DNA of 62,848 nucleotides from NCBI GenBank assembly GCA_900316445.1, contig ONCZ01000007.1, forward strand, positions 1 to 62,848, in the 5' to 3' direction. Of the stretch, positions 1 to 6,353 are shown in pieces. The notes beneath the pieces were generated by a model, which was not told the DNA's origin, searched no databases, and saw only the letters and a list, made by a program, of their open reading frames with translations. Position 1 is the stretch's first letter; each line of letters opens with the position of its first letter. Source of the DNA: an uncultured Prevotellaceae bacterium (GTDB lineage Bacteria; Bacteroidota; Bacteroidia; Bacteroidales; Bacteroidaceae). A program made the position numbers and the translations under genes.

Positions 1-2
1 CC

Positions 3-795
3 GTTGCTGACTTATCTGCCAAACTACTGCGCGAGTTCTTCAAAGTCCATCCGATGGAACGTGTAAGGCATCTTATAACCCACTTCCGTTTTATTCCTAC
101 TGTGACAACAAACCTTGTGACAGGCTTGATGGAGGTCTCATTCCAACCTGGGGTAGATTCATCGATACTCCTTGAAGACGTGATGGAGCTGATTGAGAAG
201 GCCCACACCCAACAAGACAGAATGATTGTGGTGCTGGATGAATTTCAGGACATACTCGACATCGCTCCCCATTTGGACAAGCAACTGCGATCCATTATGC
301 AGACTCAGAAAAACATCAACTATATCTTGTTAGGTAGCCAAGAGAGTATGATGACTGAGATTTTTGAGCGGAAGAAGTCACCTTTCTATCATTTTGGTGA
401 ATTGATGCGACTTGGGAAGTTGCCACGTGAAGAGTTTCACCAATATCTGTCTGAGAGGCTAAAGAGTTGTTTCACAGATAGTCATAACGAGTTGGCCAAC
501 CATATTTTGGACTATACGGGATGCCACCCGTATTATTCTCAACAATTAGCATCCAACATTTGGCTTATTGGCACCCTACAGCCAGAGAAAGAGGACCCTC
601 TAAATTCTGCCATCGACCATATTGTTACCTCTCACGGTCTTGACTATGAACGTATGTGGATGAATTTCAAACGGACAAATAAATGGATTATGCAGCGCCT
701 CGCAAAGGGAAAAAGAAGGCTATGTCATCTATTCCGATCGTTATGAGATAGAAGACCCATTTTTCAAAGAGTGGATATTAAGGGGAATGTCATAA
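3..795 (+). pseudogene. AAA-type ATPase, 5' end outside window, frameshifted near its C-terminus
   Basis: The reading frame is already open at the window edge and runs to a stop at 746. It shows a Walker B-like segment (IVVLDEFQDI) and a sensor-like segment (YILLGSQESMM), as in the archaeal-type ATPase/AAA_14 families common in Bacteroidales. The Walker A part must lie upstream. After residues LAKGK the frame leaves the family pattern and stops at 746. The expected C-terminal winged-helix end (GYVIYSDRYEIEDPFFKEWI) is found in another frame at 718-795. About 25 residues usually present between the two parts are absent, so a deletion plus frameshift near 705-718 is inferred. I call it a broken gene. 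An assembly error is possible but would not explain the missing residues. Confidence 0.75.
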
Positions 796-810
796 TTTCC
801 TTGGCAAATC

Positions 811-842
811 TTTGTTTGTTTCGGAATTATTGTGTATCTTTG
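811..842 (+). promoter_or_regulatory. Bacteroidetes-type promoter before the structured RNA candidate
   Basis: TTTG at 811-814, 20 bp spacer and TATCTTTG at 835-842 match the Bacteroidetes primary sigma consensus. The next open reading frame starts about 390 bp downstream, so the transcript begins with a long non-coding section. Confidence 0.7.
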
Positions 843-1200
843 CGGGCAAAGAGTGATAATAACATCAAGTTAAACCCTTTAAAACGAAATTGCCGATGAA
901 GTAGAAACAGAACGAACAACGCTAACCGACCTCTATACTGAGGCTCAGCCTCGCGAGGTCACAAAGATTGAATTCCAATCATTTATTAACTTACAGAATA
1001 GCGTTTCTGTTCGTATGCTTTGAAATATGGATTTGAGCTTTTGCTCTTGTTCTTAAGTGTCGAATACCGCCAAACATTCATCGCAGAGGACAAGCAGTTT
1101 AAAAAAGTTCACGTCGTTGAGGCGTGGACTATTCATGCTTGTTTGCGATTGGTCACTTGGCGGTAACCAGACACTTGATAAGCATCGAATGGTCTCGCCT
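843..1200 (+). ncRNA. Candidate structured RNA or long structured leader with a possible pseudoknot
   Basis: No convincing gene lies here, but several long pairings are visible. ACGAACAACGCT (912-923) pairs with 1000-1014, 12 bp with a 3-nt bulge. GACCTC (928-933) pairs with GAGGTC (955-960) and encloses a GAGGC/GCCTC hairpin (940-952). A stem of about 18 bp joins 1121-1140 to 1180-1199. Inside its loop, TGGT/ACCA (1150-1153/1166-1169) presents TTGGCGGT (1157-1164), which is exactly complementary to ACCGCCAA at 1066-1073. A tiny frame beginning ATG AAG TAG (around 897) may be a dead leader peptide. It could be a stand-alone RNA or the leader of the exported protein at 1232. I do not recognise the family. 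Confidence 0.5.
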
Positions 1201-1231
1201 TTTAAATTGAAATATCAATTAGTACTCAAAT

Positions 1232-1897
1232 ATGAATAGAAGAATTATTGGATTTTTGTTGCTTATCATCTTGCCTTGTTTTGCTGTTTCTGCGCAACAA
1301 GTAAAAGTAACTTACGAGAATAGGACAGATACCCTTTCCGACTTGATGAAACAATATTTTCAAATGCAAGACCTGGAGTCTTTTCGGTTGACTCTCAAGG
1401 GAGACTTTAATGGAAAACGTGCAATAATAAAGAAGGTCACCTGTGATAAAGGTGTTTTTATTGAAAAACAACTGCTCTCAGAATACCAGCATTTCATCCT
1501 GACAGACAGTATCGAAACACTCGATTTTATGGCACTTCCATATGGTAATGACAGTATACGTATCGCCTGTTTCTACCCTATGGGAAACAATCAAAGGCTT
1601 TTTTTAGATATTTTGCCTAAAGACCAAATGAAAATCCTGATGGAAACTTATACTGCAGGTGAAGGTCCTGGTACACCAATTATGGCATATACGACAGGAC
1701 TTCCGATTGAAGGTGGCGGTATTTGGTTCTGCGGATTACGTGATTCTGGTGTTGAACCTCGCCTCTGGTATGAGAAATACAAAATAGACGGATATGTTTT
1801 CTATGAAGTTACTCTTGAAGAAGATACATCGCCAGACGAAAATACTCCTTTTTATATAAAGATAGCCAAGTCTGGCTCTTATGCCGCTCACAATTAG
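1232..1897 (+). CDS. Exported protein of unknown function
   Basis: A 221-residue protein with a clear Sec signal peptide: positively charged MNRR, hydrophobic core, then a probable AQQ cleavage site near residue 21. The mature part has three cysteines and several Gly-rich turns (AGEGPGTP, EGGGIWFCG) but no motif I can name. It follows the structured RNA candidate by about 30 bp and has no closer promoter, so the two probably share a transcript. It is followed by a strong terminator and is therefore a single-gene unit. Confidence 0.7.
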   Translation: MNRRIIGFLLLIILPCFAVSAQQVKVTYENRTDTLSDLMKQYFQMQDLESFRLTLKGDFNGKRAIIKKVTCDKGVFIEKQLLSEYQHFILTDSIETLDFMALPYGNDSIRIACFYPMGNNQRLFLDILPKDQMKILMETYTAGEGPGTPIMAYTTGLPIEGGGIWFCGLRDSGVEPRLWYEKYKIDGYVFYEVTLEEDTSPDENTPFYIKIAKSGSYAAHN

Positions 1898-1914
1898 GCT
1901 CTGCCAATTTGATT

Positions 1915-1947
1915 CTTCGTTACGACTTTTTTTGTAACGAAGTTTTT
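1915..1947 (+). terminator. Rho-independent terminator
   Basis: CTTCGTTAC (1915-1923) pairs with GTAACGAAG (1934-1942), followed by TTTTT. It lies 18 bp after the exported-protein stop. Confidence 0.8.
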
Positions 1948-2005
1948 CGTAATAGATGGCAAGACTTCCTCGTCAAAGTAGGCTGGTATATAGGCAATTA
2001 TTGTG

Positions 2006-2084
2006 AAATCGGCTCATTATTTGAAAGAAATCAGCTCAAATCCTTGCATATTTGAGCCGATTTTTGTACTTTTGTGAGCTGATT
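2006..2084. promoter_or_regulatory. Operator-like half-site array overlapping a promoter
   Basis: Four half-sites of one word lie in two orientations: AAATCGGCTCA (2006-2016), AAATCAGCTCAAAT (2028-2041), ATTTGAGCCGATTT (2050-2063) and TGAGCTGATT (2075-2084). A -7 element TACTTTTG (2067-2074), with TTG at 2044-2046, sits between the last two. The downstream protein has an N-terminal winged helix, so autoregulation through this array is a reasonable inference. Confidence 0.65.
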
Positions 2085-2095
2085 CTATTATAAAT

Positions 2096-3118
2096 ATGGA
2101 TAAGAACATCATTTTAGCGTATATCAAGGAGCATCCTGGTGTCAGTTCCAAGCAGATAGCTGATGCCTTAGTTAGCGAAGCAAGCTTGGCCACCATCAAG
2201 CGTGCCATTAACGAACTTGTGAACTCATTCTACCTCAATGTAGAGGGCAAGGCGAGGGCAACGAAATACTATGTTTCGCCACTCTTCGCACCCATTGACT
2301 TGGATGTGTATTATAGTAAGGAGGTGGATGAGCGCCAGGTACTGACTGGCTATAACTTTGAGCTGATTCCAAACGTACTGAGTCGCGTGAATCTTTTTAC
2401 AGAACAGGAGATGGCAGACCTGAATGCCCTTCAAGATCAATTCTCCAAGAATTTTGCCACGCTCTCTGAAGAACAGAAACGAAAGGAGATGGAACGGTTA
2501 GGCATTGACCTCAGCTGGAAATCATCTCAGATAGAAGGCAATACCTATTCGCTTCTTGAAACAGAGCGTCTGCTGAAAGAGAAACAGACAGCTGCGGGAA
2601 AAACTAAAGAAGAAGCTATCATGCTGCTGAACCATAAGGATGCTCTCGACTTCATTGTTGCCAATCCTGACTATTTGGAGCATCTCACCATCTCGCGCAT
2701 TGAAGATATTCACAGCCTGCTGGTTAAGGAACTGGGGGTAGATCGTAACATCCGTACTCGTCGTGTGGGCATTACTGGCACCAACTACCGCCCCATCGAT
2801 AACGAGTTTCAGATACGTGAAGCGCTACAACAGACGTGCGATTTGGTTAACAACAGAAGCAACGTGTTCGAGAAAGCACTCTTCGTATTAGTACTCCTTT
2901 CCTATATTCAAGCCTTCAACGATGGAAATAAACGCATAGCCCGAATCACGAGCAATGCCATCCTAATTGCCAACAACTATTGCCCCATTTCCTTCCGAAC
3001 GGTGGACAGTATCGATTATAAAAAGGCAATGCTACTGTTTTATGAGCAAAACAACATCTCTGCCTTCAAACAGATTTTCATTGATCAGTTCCGCTTTGCT
3101 GTTGAAACATACTTTTAG
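2096..3118 (+). CDS. Winged-helix Fic-domain protein with Gln in place of the catalytic His
   Basis: 340 residues. Residues 1-60 form a MarR-like winged helix (ILAYIKEHPGVSSKQIADAL), followed by a linker and a Fic domain. An inhibitory motif SSQIEG at 143-148 fits the [S/T]xxxE[G/N] pattern of N-terminally inhibited Fic proteins, in which Glu blocks ATP binding. The active loop reads IQAFNDGNKRIAR, so the family's HxFx(D/E)GN(G/K)RxxR motif has Gln272 where the catalytic His normally sits. The rest of the ATP-binding loop is intact. Fic enzymes usually AMPylate protein hydroxyls. Loss of His suggests altered or no transferase activity, perhaps a ligand-sensing regulator. ATG at 2096 follows the promoter and operator array directly. 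Confidence 0.85.
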   Translation: MDKNIILAYIKEHPGVSSKQIADALVSEASLATIKRAINELVNSFYLNVEGKARATKYYVSPLFAPIDLDVYYSKEVDERQVLTGYNFELIPNVLSRVNLFTEQEMADLNALQDQFSKNFATLSEEQKRKEMERLGIDLSWKSSQIEGNTYSLLETERLLKEKQTAAGKTKEEAIMLLNHKDALDFIVANPDYLEHLTISRIEDIHSLLVKELGVDRNIRTRRVGITGTNYRPIDNEFQIREALQQTCDLVNNRSNVFEKALFVLVLLSYIQAFNDGNKRIARITSNAILIANNYCPISFRTVDSIDYKKAMLLFYEQNNISAFKQIFIDQFRFAVETYF

Positions 3119-3480
3119 GACTATCAGTTAAGACGTTGATTTCTAGGAGTTTGAAGGGACTAAAGTCGAGGAGTGGAGGGTGGTTGCTGGAGGTTTGGAC
3201 GGAGGGGGCTGATGAATTCTCGAGAGAATTCGGAGGTTTAAAGGCAGTAAAGTCGGAGTTTATAGGCAGTAAAGTCTTGAATTTTCTCGAGAATTTAAGA
3301 GAGAGTTTAGGGCAAACTGATAGAAACTACGAACCAAAGTCTGACTTTAGTGCTTTGAAAAGGAGAGAGAAAAGCCTTGAAAAGGGGAGAAAGGTGCCAG
3401 TAAAAGTTGTTTCTTCATCGTGGAACGTTTGTTCTACGTCGAAGAACAATGGTTCCAAGCCGAGGAACATTGATTCTACA
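3119..3480. repeat. Intergenic array of 21-22 bp units, two sub-blocks
   Basis: This stretch directly follows the Fic stop codon. GGCAGTAAAGTC occurs at 3243-3254 and 3265-3276, 22 bp apart. A dyad GAATTCTC/GAGAATTC lies at 3214-3231 and a related CTCGAG dyad near 3285-3295. From about 3418 three 21-bp units follow one another, each carrying GGAAC or GAAC and GTTC or ATTC arms; TGGAAC-gtt-TGTTCT at 3421-3435 mirrors AGAACA-atg-GTTCCA at 3443-3457. A 116-codon frame (3136-3486) crosses the block, but it is made of these repeats and I do not call it a gene. Confidence 0.65.
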
Positions 3481-3568
3481 TCATAGTTGGAAAGTTTTCA
3501 CAAGGCCAAGGGCATCGAGGTGATAGTCAAGAAAGAATGGCGGAAAATGGGGATTATGGCATAAAAGC

Positions 3569-3599
3569 TTGGTTATTAGAGTAGATTGTTGTACTTTTG
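3569..3599 (+). promoter_or_regulatory. Promoter for the small exported protein at 3709
   Basis: TTG at 3569-3571 and TACTTTTG at 3592-3599 with a 20-bp spacer. The predicted leader of about 100 nt contains four direct repeats. Confidence 0.7.
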
Positions 3600-3621
3600 C
3601 GCGCTCAAGGAAAAAAGCATA

Positions 3622-3708
3622 CCAGACTGAAAGAACAAGAATATCAGGCTGAAAAACAAGCAAATCAGACTGAAGGAGCAGAATTATCAGACAGAAAGAA
3701 TAGACACA
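3622..3708 (+). repeat. Four direct repeats in a 5' leader, 21-22 nt spacing
   Basis: CCAGACTGAA (3622), TCAGGCTGAA (3644), TCAGACTGAA (3665) and TCAGACAGAA (3687) are spaced 22, 21 and 22 nt, between the promoter and the start codon at 3709. The spacing is not a multiple of three, so this is not a coding repeat. Confidence 0.75.
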
Positions 3709-4227
3709 ATGAAAAAGTTACTCTTGATGATGGTGGTCGTGATGATGGCTACTGTGGGAGTGAAGGGTCAGGAGAGTCTGGCAGGACGCGTGTATTATTG
3801 CGGCAACATAATGATGAAGGAGATGGGAGATCTGAAGAAAGACGCGAAAGAGCTTGAGAAGGAAGCCGAAACCAAAGAAGAGAAAGAAGAGGTGAAAGGC
3901 CTTACGGCGATTACCAATGCCGTCGTCTCAAAGATGACCATCAAGTTCATCAGCGACAAGACGGTTGAGTTAAATGCGGAAGCAAAATTCGACGAGCAGA
4001 AGGCGAAAGAAGGCGGAGCCTCGTGGCTGATGCGTAAGATGGTCAAGTTGAAGATTGGTAAAGGGATTAATAAGAAAGGACAATCCACCTATTCCGTCAA
4101 CGGACGCAACGTCACAATCCTAAGTTTGAACAAGAAAGACAAGATACACTTTGAGCTGAGTGAGGACGGCAAGAAGCTGACCAGGACAGACAAAGACAAG
4201 GTTTACGTGCTGGATCGCATCAAATAG
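3709..4227 (+). CDS. Small exported protein of unknown function
   Basis: 172 residues. The N-terminus MKKLLLMMVVVMMATVGVKG is a signal peptide with probable cleavage before QE. A Lys/Glu-rich helix around residues 45-65 is followed by strand-like segments (SKMTIKFISDKTVELNAEAKF, HFELSEDGKKLTRTDKDKVYVL) that resemble a lipocalin-like or DUF4488-type beta fold. That resemblance is only a guess. It ends base-to-base against the converging gene at 4228 with no room for a terminator. Confidence 0.65.
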   Translation: MKKLLLMMVVVMMATVGVKGQESLAGRVYYCGNIMMKEMGDLKKDAKELEKEAETKEEKEEVKGLTAITNAVVSKMTIKFISDKTVELNAEAKFDEQKAKEGGASWLMRKMVKLKIGKGINKKGQSTYSVNGRNVTILSLNKKDKIHFELSEDGKKLTRTDKDKVYVLDRIK

Positions 4228-4899
4228 TCACTCCTCTTCTTCTGATTCATCGTAGGCAGCATAGCCGATGGCATCGAGGTGATCGTAGGAGAAACGCTTG
4301 CCATTGAAGGTGTAATGTGTGTATTGCGTCGCGATTCCTGGGGCACTCTCTATGACCAGAATGACTTGAAGATAGCCTTCGCCGAGGGCATAGGTAATGT
4401 GCGAGCCTGGCCAGAAGGGGCGGAAATCAATAAACGGCTCGTCCTGAGGCGTGAGTTTCGACGTCTTGGGATTATAATCATAGAAGCAGCAGAAGTATTT
4501 TCCTTTGGGTCCTGACTCGGCGAGAATGACGGCAAAGAGCAGATGGCCGTTGTCACACTTGTAGGTTCTGGCCTCGACCATGTGATCATCAGAGTTCTCA
4601 AAGTCGTACCAGCAATGACAGTAGTCCTCGCAATCGACGAAGGCTCGCCCAGAATTGCCCTCTGTGGCATCGTTTGACACATACAACTTATCGCCAGCCT
4701 CAGCCAGCAAGGCGTCTGTACTCTTATAGTGCCACACTTTATTAAAGGCCTTCAGGAGCTGGATAACAGTAGGCGACTCTCCGCCATTCTCGACGGCAAT
4801 CGTCTTCTGTCGCCAAGTGGTGTGGATGTTCTGGGCCTGCACATCAGTCGTCAGGCAAAGGCTCAGCAGCAAGGAAAATACAAACAACATTCGTTTCAT
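4228..4899 (-). CDS. Exported protein with acidic C-terminus, unknown function
   Basis: 223 residues with a signal peptide (MKRMLFVFSLLLSLCLTTDV, cleavage near AQN) and an acidic tail ending DESEEEE. The middle holds aromatic strand-like segments (CHCWYDFENSDDHMVEAR, KYFCCFYDYNPKTSKLTP) consistent with an all-beta periplasmic domain. It starts 11 bp after the stop of the glycosylase-like gene and is probably co-transcribed with it. No function is recognised. Confidence 0.65.
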   Translation of the reverse strand: MKRMLFVFSLLLSLCLTTDVQAQNIHTTWRQKTIAVENGGESPTVIQLLKAFNKVWHYKSTDALLAEAGDKLYVSNDATEGNSGRAFVDCEDYCHCWYDFENSDDHMVEARTYKCDNGHLLFAVILAESGPKGKYFCCFYDYNPKTSKLTPQDEPFIDFRPFWPGSHITYALGEGYLQVILVIESAPGIATQYTHYTFNGKRFSYDHLDAIGYAAYDESEEEE

Positions 4900-4910
4900 A
4901 AGAATCTTTT

Positions 4911-5543
4911 TTATAAGAGGTTACAATATTCAAACATATTCCGATAGGCTTCCACCTTCTTGTCAAAGGCTAGCGGATAGGCACGGGAGGAAGAAGGCAG
5001 ACGATAAAGCACCAGTCCGCTCACAGAGGGTCTGACCCCTTGTGAGGTGGGGATGGGGACGAAGGTGTTGACTTTGGGCAGCTCTGGGATATGGAGCGAG
5101 GCACAGATAGTCTCCGTTGCCTTCTCGCCTGTGGTGACGACGGCACGGAGATGAGGCAGGCGGGCGAGTAGGGTAGGGATGTCTGTAGGCACCACCACTT
5201 CAAGGAACTTATCCGATGCATTATCCTTCAGCCGTCTGATAGCCGTAGAGGTATCAAAGAAGGCGATGCCCTTGGAAAGACAAAACGCCACAATCTCCTC
5301 CAACTTAAACCGCTTGGCCTCGACATCCACAAAGTGATTGCGGTCAGAGAAAAACACTTGCCCCTCGATGCGCCAATGGTCATTGATGAAGTTGGGGTAA
5401 TAGAAATCGATGCACCAGCGTTTCCGTTGTGGCGGAAAACTGCCCAGAAACAGCACCTTGGCGTTCTCAGGCAGGAAGGGAATGAGCGGATGCCACTCCA
5501 CTTCATTCGTGCTGCGCTCGATGTTCTCTCTGTTCAGATACAT
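4911..5543 (-). CDS. Uracil-DNA-glycosylase-superfamily protein (MUG-like)
   Basis: 210 residues. VLFLGSFPPQ near the N-terminus and LPSSSRAY near the C-terminus fit the two active-site regions of the uracil/G:T-mismatch DNA glycosylase fold (water-activating loop, then the [H/N]P(S)-type loop). It would remove uracil or mismatched thymine from DNA. The frame is open back to 5744, but a TATCTTTG element lies at 5556-5563 (complement), so I start at ATG 5543. A longer form would also overlap the divergent gene at 5680. Family assignment is from motifs only. Confidence 0.6.
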   Translation of the reverse strand: MYLNRENIERSTNEVEWHPLIPFLPENAKVLFLGSFPPQRKRWCIDFYYPNFINDHWRIEGQVFFSDRNHFVDVEAKRFKLEEIVAFCLSKGIAFFDTSTAIRRLKDNASDKFLEVVVPTDIPTLLARLPHLRAVVTTGEKATETICASLHIPELPKVNTFVPIPTSQGVRPSVSGLVLYRLPSSSRAYPLAFDKKVEAYRNMFEYCNLL

Positions 5544-5555
5544 TCTTTTTTCTGG

Positions 5556-5563
5556 CAAAGATA
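5556..5563 (-). promoter_or_regulatory. -7 element of the glycosylase-like gene
   Basis: TATCTTTG on the minus strand, 12 bp before the ATG at 5543. This decides the start of that gene. No good -33 box was seen. Confidence 0.55.
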
Positions 5564-5648
5564 GGGAATTAACCGTTAACAGATAAGAAATTTCGCCCGA
5601 TTCTTGCATTTTTTCTTGATTCTTAACTATTAACTCCTTTTTTCTTTG

Positions 5649-5656
5649 TACCTTTG
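5649..5656 (+). promoter_or_regulatory. -7 element for the CMP-kinase-like gene and probably mutS
   Basis: TACCTTTG 24 bp before the start codon at 5680. It is divergent from the promoter at 5556. Confidence 0.6.
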
Positions 5657-5679
5657 CAGAGACAATCAACGATAACGAT

Positions 5680-6321
5680 ATGAATCTGAAAGAAAAGTAC
5701 GTCATTACAATCAACCGTGAGCTTGGCTCTGGTGGCAGGACCATTGGTAAGATGTTAGCAGACCGTCTGGGTGTGCCTTTTTACGACAAGGCGCTCATTC
5801 AGGAGCTGGAGAAGAAGTATGACCTGACGGCTCCTGAGATTGAGAGGCTGAAGGGCCAGCAGCACAACTGGTGGGCCGACTTCAAGCGCAGCCTGAAGAT
5901 TATGCCCAGCTTTGCCGCTCCCCAACTCGTTTCAAACAAGACGGCCATTCCTGATTTCCTTATTACAGATGACATTTTTGAGTCTGAGAAGGAGATCCTG
6001 AAAGGTATCGCTGCCGATGAGTCGTGCGTCGTCGCAGGCCGTAGCGGTTTCTTTGTACTCCGCGACCACCCCAACCATCTGAGCATCCTTATCCAGGCAG
6101 GTATGGAGTTCCGCATCAGCCGTCTGATGGACAAGCGGAGCATCAGTCGTGAAGAAGCCGTGAAAATCATCAAGGAAGTTGACAAGATGCGTGAGCGCTA
6201 TGTCAAGAAGTACACAGGCACCTCTCGCTACGATACCCGTAACTACGACATCGTGCTTACCGTCGACGAACATAGCGAGGAGGAGATCGTGAATATGATC
6301 TTACAGTACATCAAGAAGTAA
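5680..6321 (+). CDS. Cytidylate kinase-like family protein
   Basis: 213 residues. The N-terminal ITINRELGSGGRTIG carries a P-loop-like GSGG(R) turn (residues 16-20) in place of the canonical GxxGxGK[ST], typical of the 'cytidylate kinase-like' family (Cytidylate_kin2) found beside ordinary Cmk. An AGRSGFFVL segment and a basic lid (MDKRSISREEAVKIIKEVDKMRERY) match the NMP-kinase fold. Nucleotide phosphorylation is expected, but the substrate is not known from sequence. mutS follows 32 bp later. Confidence 0.75.
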   Translation: MNLKEKYVITINRELGSGGRTIGKMLADRLGVPFYDKALIQELEKKYDLTAPEIERLKGQQHNWWADFKRSLKIMPSFAAPQLVSNKTAIPDFLITDDIFESEKEILKGIAADESCVVAGRSGFFVLRDHPNHLSILIQAGMEFRISRLMDKRSISREEAVKIIKEVDKMRERYVKKYTGTSRYDTRNYDIVLTVDEHSEEEIVNMILQYIKK

Positions 6322-6353
6322 AGGTAAAAAAGTAAAAAGGTAAAAAGGTAATA
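6322..6353 (+). repeat. Octamer tract (GGTAAAAA) before mutS
   Basis: The whole gap is GGTAAAAA/AGTAAAAA-type units. It replaces a conventional ribosome-binding site and is one of many 7-8 bp tracts in this window. Confidence 0.7.

Noticed and set aside
1057-1239. 60-codon frame within the structured RNA candidate
   Set aside because: Composition follows the RNA stems, with no ribosome site or domain.
3136-3486. 116-codon open frame after the Fic gene
   Set aside because: It consists of the 21-22 bp repeat blocks, has no signal or domain and no promoter of its own.
5544-5744. Longer form of the glycosylase-like gene
   Set aside because: A -7 promoter element lies inside it and it overlaps the divergent gene.
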